Source: Arachnopeziza araneosa
Lineage: Eukaryota > Ascomycota > Leotiomycetes > Helotiales > Arachnopezizaceae
Direction of reading: 5' to 3'
Length of the DNA: 64,000 bases
Assembly (NCBI GenBank): GCA_003988855.1
Contig: QYAI01000016.1
Location: 437,648-501,647 of the forward strand
How positions within the stretch are numbered: position 1 is the stretch's first letter; every line of letters starts with the position of its first letter. Positions 12,319 to 21,320 of the stretch are shown one piece after another. The position numbers and the translations under genes were made by a program. The notes below the pieces were generated by a model. That model worked only from the letters and a program-made list of their open reading frames with translations. It was not told where the DNA came from and made no database searches.

Positions 12319-13503
12319 ATGTCTGTCGAGATTGATCCAGTAGAGTTGGGCTTTCATAGTCGGTAGGCCGATTATTGTGAAGTGTGCAGAGCTGATGAGC
12401 GTGCAGGGCCGTTCACCGCAGAAGTTGCGCAATCTCTCAAGATTAGAAACCCAAATCATACACCAGTTGCTTTCAAGGTACATTCTCCACAGTCATACAC
12501 AGCAGTACCTGAAGTTTGCTAATGGTTTTGCTCTATCCAGGTCAAAACTACTGCGCCAAAACAGTATGTCGTTGCAAGTTTAGCGCTAGAGCCCTGTTGA
12601 TAAAAAGTAGATACTGTGTCCGTCCCAACTCAGGAAGAATCGAGCCAGGAAAGGAAGTTGAGGTCACTGGTATGCTGGGATAGCTCTGGAATGTTGGACC
12701 TGCTTCCATACTGATGCCGTTTCCCGTAGTTCTTTTGCAGGCTATGAAACAAGAGCCACCTCCAGATGCCAAATGCAGAGACAAGTTCCTCGTTCAATCG
12801 GTGGCTGTTACAGCAGACAAAGAATTTTCAAGTGCAAACTCCCTTGTACGTAGATGGGTACTTGCTTGTGACCGGAGTCTCTGACTTTTGTAGTGGCAGC
12901 ATGTTGATGAAGCAGACAAGTCTGCGGTCCAGGAGAAGAAGATCCGGGTTGTTTATTTATCACCCGAGGGCGCTGCTCCTGCAGCCACACCTTTGAAAAA
13001 TGGTGTTAATGGTCTCCCAAATGGAGTATGATAACTCATTGTTATTTGAATCAAGACTGACTGTTGGATAGCACGATACTCCAGACGCAGCTCCTCCTGC
13101 CTACAGCTCTCAACGTTCCCCGTCTCCCGAACCAACCTTCACTCCTGAAACACGCAATCGAAAGTCAGTTGGGCCCTCAGTTCCGCTCGACGACGAACCA
13201 ACAAGTGCCCGCTCCGCAGGTGAATCAAAGACTCTCAACACCACTGCTGCATCGTCAACACCTGCCGCCTTACCAACATATGAAGAATTGAAGGCCAAGC
13301 TCGCAGAAGCTCAAGCGACAATTGCTAGTTATGCGCAGGAGGGTCAAATACGGATGCGAAAGGTGGCCAAAGGAGAGACAAGCAATGAGACAGTCAATAA
13401 TGTTGCACACCAAATCCAAACAAGTGGAGCCCAAGGCGTTCCATTGCAAATCGTAGCTGGGTTATGCTTGATCAGCTTCTTGCTTGCTTATCTCTTCTTC
13501 TAA
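12319..13503 (+). CDS. SCS2: VAP-family ER membrane protein Scs2
   Basis: The protein has 290 residues in seven exons: 12319-12358, 12407-12477, 12541-12563, 12611-12669, 12730-12845, 12894-13025 and 13072-13503. VAP proteins sit in the ER membrane and recruit FFAT-motif lipid-transfer proteins to contact sites. The MSP domain covers residues 1 to about 125. It includes the family start MSVEIDP, RPFTAEV, RNPN, KTTAPKQYCVRPNSG and the RDKFLVQS strand. A disordered Ser/Pro linker, a coiled coil (LPTYEELKAKLAEAQ) and a C-terminal membrane anchor (last 20 residues) follow. The first intron needs the weak donor GTCGGT to keep RPFTAEV in frame. The nearby GTAGGC donor would give either a frameshift or a 26-nt intron. 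Exon 3 is only 23 nt. All other junctions are GT-AG and in phase. Confidence 0.92.
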
Positions 13504-14272
13504 TCCCAGAGTGAGGTAGTCATGTAAGCTAAAAAGTTGAATTAATGGCGGTACACGAAACACAACCTCTATCTCTTGCTTCAGGGAGAGAAGATAGGTG
13601 TGAAAATATAGTGAAGGATTGACGGATGGATGACAGGCGGCATAGCGTTTCTATCAGTAACGTATGCATGACAGAAAGACGAACACGCAGACTTTTTTTT
13701 ATACTCTTGTACTCTAACCTACCTACCTACCTCCATACGGACAGATAACTAGTTTTCTTTTTTGTTTCTTATACTACTTGCGATGGTATCTTCGGATGGG
13801 GATGCAGGAGATGGCTGGGCATGGTTGGTCATTGACAGGATGCATTATTGATATGGTTGCTCAACCATATGGCTGAAGTAAGAACGACGAATTATTTTAC
13901 AATCCTGGAAGCTTCTTGTTGTGACTGTGATTTCTCCGCACAATTATTATTTTTGCGAGTAATTAGCGGCTGTTTTCCTCTTTGACTCTCTACAGCATCT
14001 AACTGAACTGTTACTCTACAAAGCTGCATTATCCTAAATACTTTTTAAGTACCAACAACCAAAGATATATCGAGACACGCTGGTATCGAACAGCTAAAAA
14101 ATATCCCGAGTTTAGATACGGCAAAAAAGTTCAAAATCTGCAGTCTATATGCATCTAGCCTTCTGTTCTATAGACAGGGACCCATTAAGTAAGTCATCGA
14201 TTGAATCCCAACGCCATTGCTCCCATATACCATCCATCCATCCCTACTCACCGAGCCTAGAATCTAGCGGGT
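13504..14272. other. Convergent 3' spacer between SCS2 and the desaturase
   Basis: No gene is supported. A short CTAC repeat lies near 13720-13732. The spacer should contain the two 3' UTRs. Confidence 0.6.
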
Positions 14273-15499
14273 CTAAGCCTCGATATCTTCTTGTACCCAC
14301 CCTCCAACCTTCCTCCCCCCCTCTTTCCTCTTGACTCTGCAACTCATACCCACTTCCTTGTCCCAAATAAACTGCCAAATAACCCCAATCCAACTTTCAT
14401 GCCTCGGTAGATCAGCATAGAACTCCTTGGCTATCTCATGCAACGCGGGAAGTCGGCTCCACGGCACGGCGGGAAAATCATGATGTTCATTGTGCAGTCC
14501 TACGTTATAGGTAAACAGATTCAACGCCCCATAATAGCTGAAGGTTTCCGGCAAGGGGATGTTGGTAGAGGGGTCTTTGGCCCCTGCTGGAGGCGGAGAG
14601 AGCATGTAATGCTCTGCGATGAAATGCCCTGCGCAGGGATGTAGGGAGCCTGCGAGGAACGAGGAGAAGATGAGGTAGTATAATGAGTTGAGAGAGGTGA
14701 AGCGTACGAGGATTACGTCGAAGAGGACTTGCGCGAGGATGTTGGAGATGTGCACCGATGTAAAAGGCACTCGGTAGATGAAGATAGGCCGGATGGCGTA
14801 AAAGAGAATTTGGAAGGTGCAGAAGAAGGCTTTTCCTAGGAGAGAGTCGAGGAATACGGCTTCGAGGGAGGTGGGGAGATCAGTGTCAAGGCCGTCAACG
14901 CCGAGGGATTTGTGGTGCGTGAGATGATAGGGCTGGGTCCTCTGTCAGTATATCATATTATTGAGAAATCGGCATACACACTCTGAACGAAGCGGAATAT
15001 GGTATTCCAATAGGTATGTTCGCAAAGATGGCTAGAGCACGGTTTAGGATCGGCATGCGAAAGGCGAGGTTGTGTGAGATTTCGTGGATGGCGAGGAAGA
15101 GGTTTTGATTTGCGGTGGCGCCAATGATGTAGGCTGTGAGGAAGAACTTCCATGAAAGGAAGGGGGTAGATTGGAGGGCAAAGGCGCAGAAGATTTGAAG
15201 GGAGACGACGAAAAGGACCAGGTATTTAGTTAGAGGTTCGGGACCGCAGAGTTTGGTTACCTGGGAGAGTCAATTAAGATTTATACTAGATGGAATGGAT
15301 ATGCTACCTCTGGATGGGCTTTAATGATAGCTTGTCTTCGTGTCCTGTGCGGCTCTTCGGTGTAGGTCCAGAAGAAATCATGTTCTTTGACTGATAATGG
15401 AGGGGATGCCTGTGGAGTCTCTTTTTCGCCTCTCAATCGTGCCTTTTGTGATCCATTGGCAGACGCCGAGGTGGTTGTCACGGAGGTCGAGGAAGGCAT
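14273..15499 (-). CDS. DES1: Sphingolipid (dihydroceramide) delta-4 desaturase
   Basis: The protein has 376 residues. The minus-strand exons are 15499-15308, 15260-14982 and 14932-14273, all joining in phase 0. The enzyme puts the delta-4 double bond into dihydroceramide in the ER membrane, feeding glucosylceramide synthesis. The three di-iron histidine boxes are visible: HEISH (about 123-127), HLTHH (160-164) and HNEHH (304-308). Hydrophobic segments lie between them. The N-terminal block (HDFFWTYTEEPH ... HPEV) is the signature of the DES family and separates it from ordinary acyl-CoA desaturases. The second intron uses a GTGTGT donor and the acceptor ACCCAG, which restores the family sequence SASFRPYHLTHH. 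The tail is basic (KRKEGGRK). Confidence 0.94.
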
Positions 15500-16310
15500 G
15501 TTAAACGATTGATATGCCTCCTACTCATAGGATATAGGTTGTGTGGATGAAGCTCAGGAACCCTCTCCGTACGATGCATGGAAATGCGAGACCCTTGACC
15601 AGGGGCCAATCGGTTGGCTGATTCCAAAAACGTTCTGGCCACTCGCTAAATGCTAATCTTCCCCTTTTTGCTAGTAAACACTGGCGTATATGTGATATTT
15701 GTATTGGGATATTATCGTGTTCATTCCAATAACACCACAAGATCCAATGAGTCGGCGATCAGTACCCAAAACAAACTATAGTTATCCTAGGTCAACATGA
15801 CACTTCAAACAATTCTGGCGGGACGAGCTTCTACATTCTATTGCCGACAAATCCTCTCACTTAAGAGAATAATCGACCATATCTTATGAGCAATTTACTC
15901 GAGAACATAATCAGGTAGTGCGCTTCTCCAAATTAAAAGTCAGCTATACCACTGCTCTCAATGCATAATTTTAACGATTGAACCACAGGATCAGAATCAA
16001 TAACTTTTGAGAGGAGCTAGAGCATGACAAAGATGATAGATACCTCTTGGTGTGTATCATACAACGCCTCATGGGATTTTTCACTTATGAATAAGACCAT
16101 AGAAGAACAGTTATACTATTCGTAAAAGGCCACGGCAATGGCAAGTAAGGCCAGCGTAAAGTAATTGCAATATCATCAAATAGAACCACCACAAGATGAT
16201 CCTACCGCCTGTTTCCAATACAGAAATTGTCCTAACCTATACTCCATGCATTTCCAGCCTCCTAAACGCCACAGGTTATCCCCAACTCCAATCTATGAAA
16301 CTCTCCTACC
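15500..16310. other. Intergenic spacer, desaturase promoter and LST8 3' side
   Basis: About 800 bp of fairly A/T-rich DNA with no supported gene. Both flanking genes are on the minus strand. Confidence 0.6.
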
Positions 16311-17519
16311 CTACCGGGCTTCCGAGTAGTCATTCAGTGCCACACACACCAATCCTCGGTGATGGCCGGTATATTGCCGAATAATAGCCTCACTGTGCAG
16401 TTCCCATAACCTCGCATAGTGATCCGAGCATGCGGTGACTAGGTATGCAGAATCAGCACTGAAGGCGCAGTCCCAGACCCAGCGTTGATGGCCTGTTAAT
16501 ATACTTTCGCACTTGAATGGCTTGGGGTTGTTTGGGTCAGGTGTAGGATCGCCAGGGCTAGGCATCATGGAATCAAGGTCTTTGACTTCCCAGATCTTGG
16601 CAGTGTGATCAGCAGAGCATGTGGCCAGGTGCTTGACATCGGGAGAGAGAAGTACGCGGGTGATATAATTTTCGTGGGCGCGGAAGTGAGTGATTGGAAT
16701 AAGAGAAGTCTTTTCGCGATATGAGAGGAGATGCCAGACATAGACATTACCCTATCAACTTTGTTAGAACATATAGAAAGGAATTGGGTTGATCCTACCG
16801 AGTTTGTGCCTGCACAGAGGGTTGAACCGTCACTCGCAACGGTGACGCTAGCAACAGGAACATCTGGTTCTGGAATCAATTGGTGCGAGCAGTTATTCTC
16901 TGCAAGATCCCATATCCGCACACTGCCTCCTCGGTCGCAACTAATTATCTCTCCTTGGTTGGGATGAATGACCACATCCGTGACAGGGCAACCATGAGAG
17001 TAACTTCGCTGAACCGTCCCACTCCTCGTTTCCCAAATCTTCACCGAGCCATCTTCCGAACTAGTGACCATCCATTTTCCCTCGCAATGAAAGGCGACGC
17101 CTGTAACGTTGCCAGTATGACCTTCGAATGCGAGAAGCGGATTCGGATTCGTGGACTTGATATCATAGAGCTTGACGGTATGGTGGCCTGCAGCCGCGAG
17201 GAAGCGTTTGTCGGGAGATATGCAGAGTCGATTGACTTGCGAGTCGGAGTGCTGGATGGTTCGCAAGCAGATGCCGGAGAGAGCTTCCCAGAAGCTACAC
17301 GCGATGAATGGTCAATTTGGGTCAGCAAGAGCTTGGATCAGCGTACCGGATAGTGTGGTCATAACCAGCTACATCAGCAAACAAAGAGAAGCTTGTTAGC
17401 CAGTCGATTCTTCAGATGGGAGCTTGCTTTGGTACTTTGGGAGTAGCGAGGAAGGTATAAGTGGGGAAGATGCATGAGGAATTGAAAGCTGGCTTACCTG
17501 TGCACAAAATGACACTCAT
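16311..17519 (-). CDS. LST8: TOR complex WD40 subunit Lst8
   Basis: The protein has 326 residues. The minus-strand exons are 17519-17498, 17368-17347, 17294-16799 and 16751-16311. Lst8 (mammalian GbetaL) binds the TOR kinase domain and is part of TORC1 and TORC2. It is almost entirely a seven-bladed WD40 propeller. Visible blades end in WEALSG, VKLYD, VKIWE, VRIWD, VYVWH, AKIWEV and ARLWE, and the family tail VCVALNDYSE closes the protein. The first two coding exons are 22 nt each. They were placed because together they give the conserved start MSVILCTAGYDHTIRFWEA, which a longer exon cannot. The first intron is 129 nt, the others about 50 nt. The gene is divergent from the 18029 gene. Confidence 0.94.
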
Positions 17520-18028
17520 GCCGTCCTAGCTAGGGAGAGTGGGAAAAGGGCGGGTGGTTTGAGAACACAATCAAAATATCGCAAGAGAGGATTCCTCTGA
17601 TATGGGGACTTGCCATAGCTTGCGAGCGGTTTTCTTCGTTGTCCCACATCCACTTCACCGCCTTCCCACTCGAGTCGCTTCTCGGAGAAGAGTGCACAGA
17701 CCACCTGGGGATTTACCAATGTCACCGTCTCCATTTCAATTTCTCGCCTTTACCATCTCGACTCAAGAACAGACGGACAAAACCAACCTCCATTGATCTG
17801 GCCCATCTGTCTCTGTGCTTTTGATCGAATCAGTGTGATCCTTGCTCCACTGCTCATGAACAAGGAAAGACGCGACCTCCAAGTCACCCTCCAACCCACG
17901 CTTCGTTCCTGTTGCCTAGTTAGACCTCTACCCTTTTAAGAGAGGTTCTAGGATACACTCATCAGCGATCAAAGCCAGACATCTTCTTGCCCTTGGGTCT
18001 CATTCAGATATCACCACTCTTCAACAAA
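17520..18028. promoter_or_regulatory. Shared divergent promoter, LST8 (-) and 18029 gene (+)
   Basis: It separates two outward-facing start codons by about 510 bp and is C/T-rich on the plus strand. No specific binding site was recognised. Confidence 0.45.
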
Positions 18029-20026
18029 ATGAACTGTGATCAGCACTCTGCTCTTCAAGCTCCATCGGGGCTTCGTCCAAGCACGCCATCCTCAAGTATG
18101 GCCTCTGCAGGAGAAGGTAATTTTGCTTCTACCTTGGACTCTATAAAAAGAGATTCAGTCACAAATCAAGGGCTTACACTTCCACCCAAGATTCAGACCT
18201 GTGATTCTTGGTTAGATATTGCTTGGTCACCTGTCCCCGATGACTTCCGAGATCTCCTTGCGCAGTTTGACCTCGAAAGCGTCGCAAATCAGGGAAGAGA
18301 TCACTCGTGGATTCATGGCTTAGACGTTCAGGACTACGAAAATGAAGAATCAGCACTCAAGCGCCGTCGACTTGCGAGGAATCCGCCTCGAGCACCAGAG
18401 CCACCGCTTGCTAAGGCCTCCATTGCAGAAACAGAACCCGTAAGCAACTCATCTGTTAAAAGTTGGACTACTAAATCTTTCCAGCCAAACGTACCTTGCC
18501 GCCAAACTGCTGCGCCAGAATGTGCTCCGAGTGTGCCACCACTCCCGCGTCGCAGAGACTCTGGATATGGAACCAGCGTCTCAGATATTGCCGAGCATCG
18601 CAAGCATCCAGAAAGCCGCAATATCGCTCCTTCGATTAGCGGACAATCTACCAATTATTACGTCGCTGCTGCTACTCCTACTCCTCAGACTATCGTGCAA
18701 TCTTCACCACCTTCAACTATTCAAGACAGCTCTTTCTGGAGAATGCCTGATATTGAACTTAGCTCTGATTCCGACTTTGACGAAAGCTATCGCTCACCAG
18801 CATGGTCAGATGTTCGCCGAGACTTGCATACGCAAGTCAACACACCCTCCACCTACGTTTCCTGGAACCCTGATGCACCGATTCCGACGATTGAGAAGAT
18901 TTCATTATCAATTCGGAATCTAAAGAAACGAAAGATATCAGCATGGCCAGCATGGATGCGCGATCTGTCGTCTCGCATGAAATGTCCAAGGTGTGGAATG
19001 AAATGTAAAGGATGCTTGGACGAGGAAATGAGAAAGTATGGCCCATTATTTCCAGGTTACGAGAGCGTTGGGTCTGAAGAATACTCGCTTGGCCTGCCTA
19101 GCTCAAGTTCTGACTGCGTCTCGCGCTCCATAAGCCAAAAATCGCAAAGCCGTCAACAAAAATCGCAGAGCCAGCAATCACCAAGCCTAAAGCATCCAGA
19201 AACACACAATATGGAAGTCTTAAAGAGCCTCTCTAGTTGCTTTCCTGTGACCGCTCTTTTGGCGACTGTTGGTCACCATCAACAGGACCAAGTTGCGCAG
19301 CTTATTGGTGAAGGACTCGGCTATTTCAAGACTACATCTGCTTTCACGCGTCTCGAGATTGCAGCCCCTCTTCGACGAAGTCTCGACGCCATATACAATA
19401 AATACCAAAATGACGAGGGTTTTCGGCCAGTCATGGTGAAGTACCTAGTCGAGAAGCTGCAAGACATAAATGGTAAGGATTCACTGAAACACGGCGAGTA
19501 TCTACTAACGGACGCAGCTGCGAAAGATTCGGTCCCAGTGCAAACTCATTCTCCCAATCGCATGGCAAACTCGATAGGGGGTGACCTGATGGCCGAAATT
19601 AGTCGATTGGCGAATCTGGATGATGCAAAGGCCTTACTTCGAACAACTAGCGCCAAACTCAAGGACTACGGGATTGAAATCGAGATGCCTCCTACTCCTT
19701 TAATTTCTCAACAAGCTTACAACGAAAAATGTGCAAAAGTGCATGAACTCGAGGAGAAGCTTTCAGCACTTCAGGAAGAATTGAGACGACGTACCGAAAA
19801 GCCGGAGGAGGAAGATTATGGGTTGGAAGCTGATATGGAGGCTGCATTCAATGAAGCAGAGCGACAATCAAGAGAGAGCGGGGAAGATGACGGTGACAGA
19901 CTGGAAGCAGATTTGGAGGCTGCATTCGATGAAGCAGAGTTGCGACAGTCCAAGGAGAGCGTGGAGGATGATAAGGGAGAGGAAGAAGAGGACGACCATG
20001 CTTCTCTTTGGTCTGAAGGGCCATGA
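18029..20026 (+). CDS. Unrecognised protein with Cys cluster and acidic C-terminal repeat (665 aa)
   Basis: A single open exon. The start is the ATG at 18029; the frame is open 42 nt further upstream but without an ATG. The N-terminal half is Ser/Pro-rich and looks disordered. Near residues 310-335 there is a compact cysteine cluster CPRCGMKCKGC, which could bind zinc. Residues about 395-480 look helical and ordered. The C-terminus has a coiled coil (about 575-595), then two copies of a 20-residue acidic unit built on LEADxEAAFxEAE. I recognise no named family, and no function is proposed. A nuclear or scaffold role would be a guess. Confidence 0.8.
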   Translation: MNCDQHSALQAPSGLRPSTPSSSMASAGEGNFASTLDSIKRDSVTNQGLTLPPKIQTCDSWLDIAWSPVPDDFRDLLAQFDLESVANQGRDHSWIHGLDVQDYENEESALKRRRLARNPPRAPEPPLAKASIAETEPVSNSSVKSWTTKSFQPNVPCRQTAAPECAPSVPPLPRRRDSGYGTSVSDIAEHRKHPESRNIAPSISGQSTNYYVAAATPTPQTIVQSSPPSTIQDSSFWRMPDIELSSDSDFDESYRSPAWSDVRRDLHTQVNTPSTYVSWNPDAPIPTIEKISLSIRNLKKRKISAWPAWMRDLSSRMKCPRCGMKCKGCLDEEMRKYGPLFPGYESVGSEEYSLGLPSSSSDCVSRSISQKSQSRQQKSQSQQSPSLKHPETHNMEVLKSLSSCFPVTALLATVGHHQQDQVAQLIGEGLGYFKTTSAFTRLEIAAPLRRSLDAIYNKYQNDEGFRPVMVKYLVEKLQDINGKDSLKHGEYLLTDAAAKDSVPVQTHSPNRMANSIGGDLMAEISRLANLDDAKALLRTTSAKLKDYGIEIEMPPTPLISQQAYNEKCAKVHELEEKLSALQEELRRRTEKPEEEDYGLEADMEAAFNEAERQSRESGEDDGDRLEADLEAAFDEAELRQSKESVEDDKGEEEEDDHASLWSEGP

Positions 20027-20525
20027 TTGATTCGAGGATTCAGTTCGAGACACGACGTAGATACCCATTTGCTGTTGCTATAGAAATGAAGATTGCATGA
20101 TACATTTACCTTATCTATCTTTGCTGTCAGAGTTAGTTAGCCTTAAAATGATTAGTAGCTTGTTTTCTTTTTTTTTCAGACTCATTGAAGGGCCAGACTA
20201 TGCTCGCAATGGGTAAATCTTCTACTTTTGGGAGGAATAATTTTGTCAACAGGATCAGTAAGAGAATATGTCAAAGGCTAAAGTACATGTTGAAGTTCAA
20301 TGTGAAGCTATTTGAAACTCTTTTCCCTTCCACTAGCTAGGACAGAAGTCGATATTTTTCAAGTCCTCGAGACCAGGATGATTAACCAAAAAATATGTGT
20401 ATGCTTCAAAACCGTTTTGTTTCCATATGGACAGAGGGCATCTTAGCGCCACACGCTTTTTGCCCGCGCTAACCTCGGTAATCTTGAGGTCATCCGCACA
20501 AAAGAACCCCAAAAAAAATCTATCT
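20027..20525. other. Spacer between the 18029 gene and tRNA-Tyr
   Basis: It should contain the 3' UTR of the plus-strand gene. A T-rich run lies near 20162-20176. Nothing else was recognised. Confidence 0.5.
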
Positions 20526-20533
20526 AAAAAAAA
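20526..20533 (-). terminator. RNA polymerase III T-run terminator of tRNA-Tyr
   Basis: On the minus strand eight T in a row begin 7 nt after the discriminator base of the tRNA. This is the standard polymerase III stop signal. It supports the view that the interrupted tRNA gene is a real transcription unit. Confidence 0.85.
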
Positions 20534-20561
20534 TTGATTGTCCCTCAGGCGCGAGTCGAAC

Positions 20562-20613
20562 CTGTACAGCTGTTAGCAGCTGTCTGAGAGAAATTGTGTG
20601 TGCCTGCACTTAC
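20562..20613 (-). other. 52-nt spliceosomal-like intron inside the tRNA-Tyr T-arm
   Basis: It starts GTAAGT at 20613, contains CTAAC at 20576-20572 and ends CAG at 20562. It lies between tRNA positions 52 and 53. Its size and signals match mRNA introns elsewhere in the window (for example in RAD52 and SCS2). A 7-bp hairpin (ACAGCTG / CAGCTGT, 20583-20566) has loop CTAA, so the presumed branch site lies in or beside the loop. Confidence 0.75.
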
Positions 20614-20628
20614 GCGCGACATTCCGGT

Positions 20629-20646
20629 ATGACTGTGTGAGAACAT
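20629..20646 (-). other. Canonical tRNA-Tyr intron, 18 nt, after position 37
   Basis: It is located directly 3' of the base after anticodon GTA, the standard site cut by tRNA splicing endonuclease. Its removal joins CTGTAA to A and the CCGGA strand, giving a seven-base loop on a five-pair stem. Confidence 0.88.
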
Positions 20647-21029
20647 TTACAGCCGGACGCCATAAACCAACTAGACGACCGAGGGTGGAATGAGCACTTG
20701 TAAGAGTGATGGTTGCCGAAATATTGTTATTTAATCTTATAAGGGTAAACTTGATAGAGTAGGTAGTGCCGTGGCGTAGGACTCAGTTGGGGGCGGTGTG
20801 GGGTCACCAGGTAGTGTTGCCGAGGTTGAGCCTCGAAAGTCGTTCAATATTCAGACTGTTTACTGTAGTTAAACTCGACTTTCCGTCCCAAGGTCGGTTA
20901 GTAAGCACGCTGCCCTTGCTCAGGCACTAATCACCTCGGCTCAGCCTGTCTTGTTATCGTCATTTCTTCAAAGCACTTTCCATCTTCAAACATGCCTGCC
21001 ACTACACGCTACACGCTATCCAAATCTTA

Positions 21030-21314
21030 ATGATGTCGTCTTCTTCTGCTCACTCCAGTTCAGGCTCCTCACACTCTAGCTCCTCACACTCCGGCTCCTC
21101 ACAATCCAACACACTCCTCCAGCTCGAAAACATCGTTGAAGACCACCTTAAAAACTATCTCCTCCACTCTCCAGACATTCCCCTCTTCTTTGCAGATACT
21201 CTGCCATATTCTACAGACGCTTTGCCACACCTCACAGACGATCTGCCATACACCGCAGATGCTCTACAATACCTCGTGGACGCTTTCTCTTCCTCGTTAC
21301 GCGAAAACACTTAG
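21030..21314 (+). CDS. Short Ser-rich ORF with heptad repeats, doubtful
   Basis: 94 codons from the ATG at 21030. The first third is Ser/His/Gly-rich. The second half contains four imperfect seven-residue units of the type DALPYxT, encoded by degenerate 21-bp DNA repeats. It stops 6 nt before the ATG of the broken nuclease gene. It may be a real small gene, a leader ORF, or the eroded front of the nuclease locus. I recognise no family. Confidence 0.3.
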   Translation: MMSSSSAHSSSGSSHSSSSHSGSSQSNTLLQLENIVEDHLKNYLLHSPDIPLFFADTLPYSTDALPHLTDDLPYTADALQYLVDAFSSSLRENT

Positions 21315-21320
21315 TCATAC

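Larger units (their letters stand above)
20541..20685 (-). tRNA. tY(GUA): tRNA-Tyr (anticodon GUA) with two apparent introns
   Basis: Read on the minus strand from 20685. The acceptor stem CCCTCGG (20685-20679) pairs with CTGAGGG (20548-20542) with one G-U, and the discriminator base is A. The D-arm with box A reads TCGTCTAGTTGG. The anticodon stem TCCGG pairs with CCGGA, with loop CTGTAA-A and anticodon GTA. An 18-nt intron sits after position 37, as in eukaryotic tRNA-Tyr genes. The variable loop is ATGTC. The T-stem 5' strand GCGC is then cut off from its fifth base G53, the T-loop TTCGACT and the 3' strand CGCGC by 52 extra nucleotides. Removing both insertions leaves a 75-nt molecule with every stem paired and close to yeast tRNA-Tyr, including the same GTTCGACTCG. 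The genomic box B reads GGTTCGACTC because the insertion ends in G. An 8-T terminator follows. Whether it is transcribed and matured is not shown by sequence. Confidence 0.88.

Noticed and set aside
20690..21029. Search for CRISPR, insertion-sequence or inverted-repeat ends around the HNH genes
   Set aside because: No regularly spaced repeats, target duplications or terminal inverted repeats could be seen. The HNH pair looks like a simple tandem duplication.
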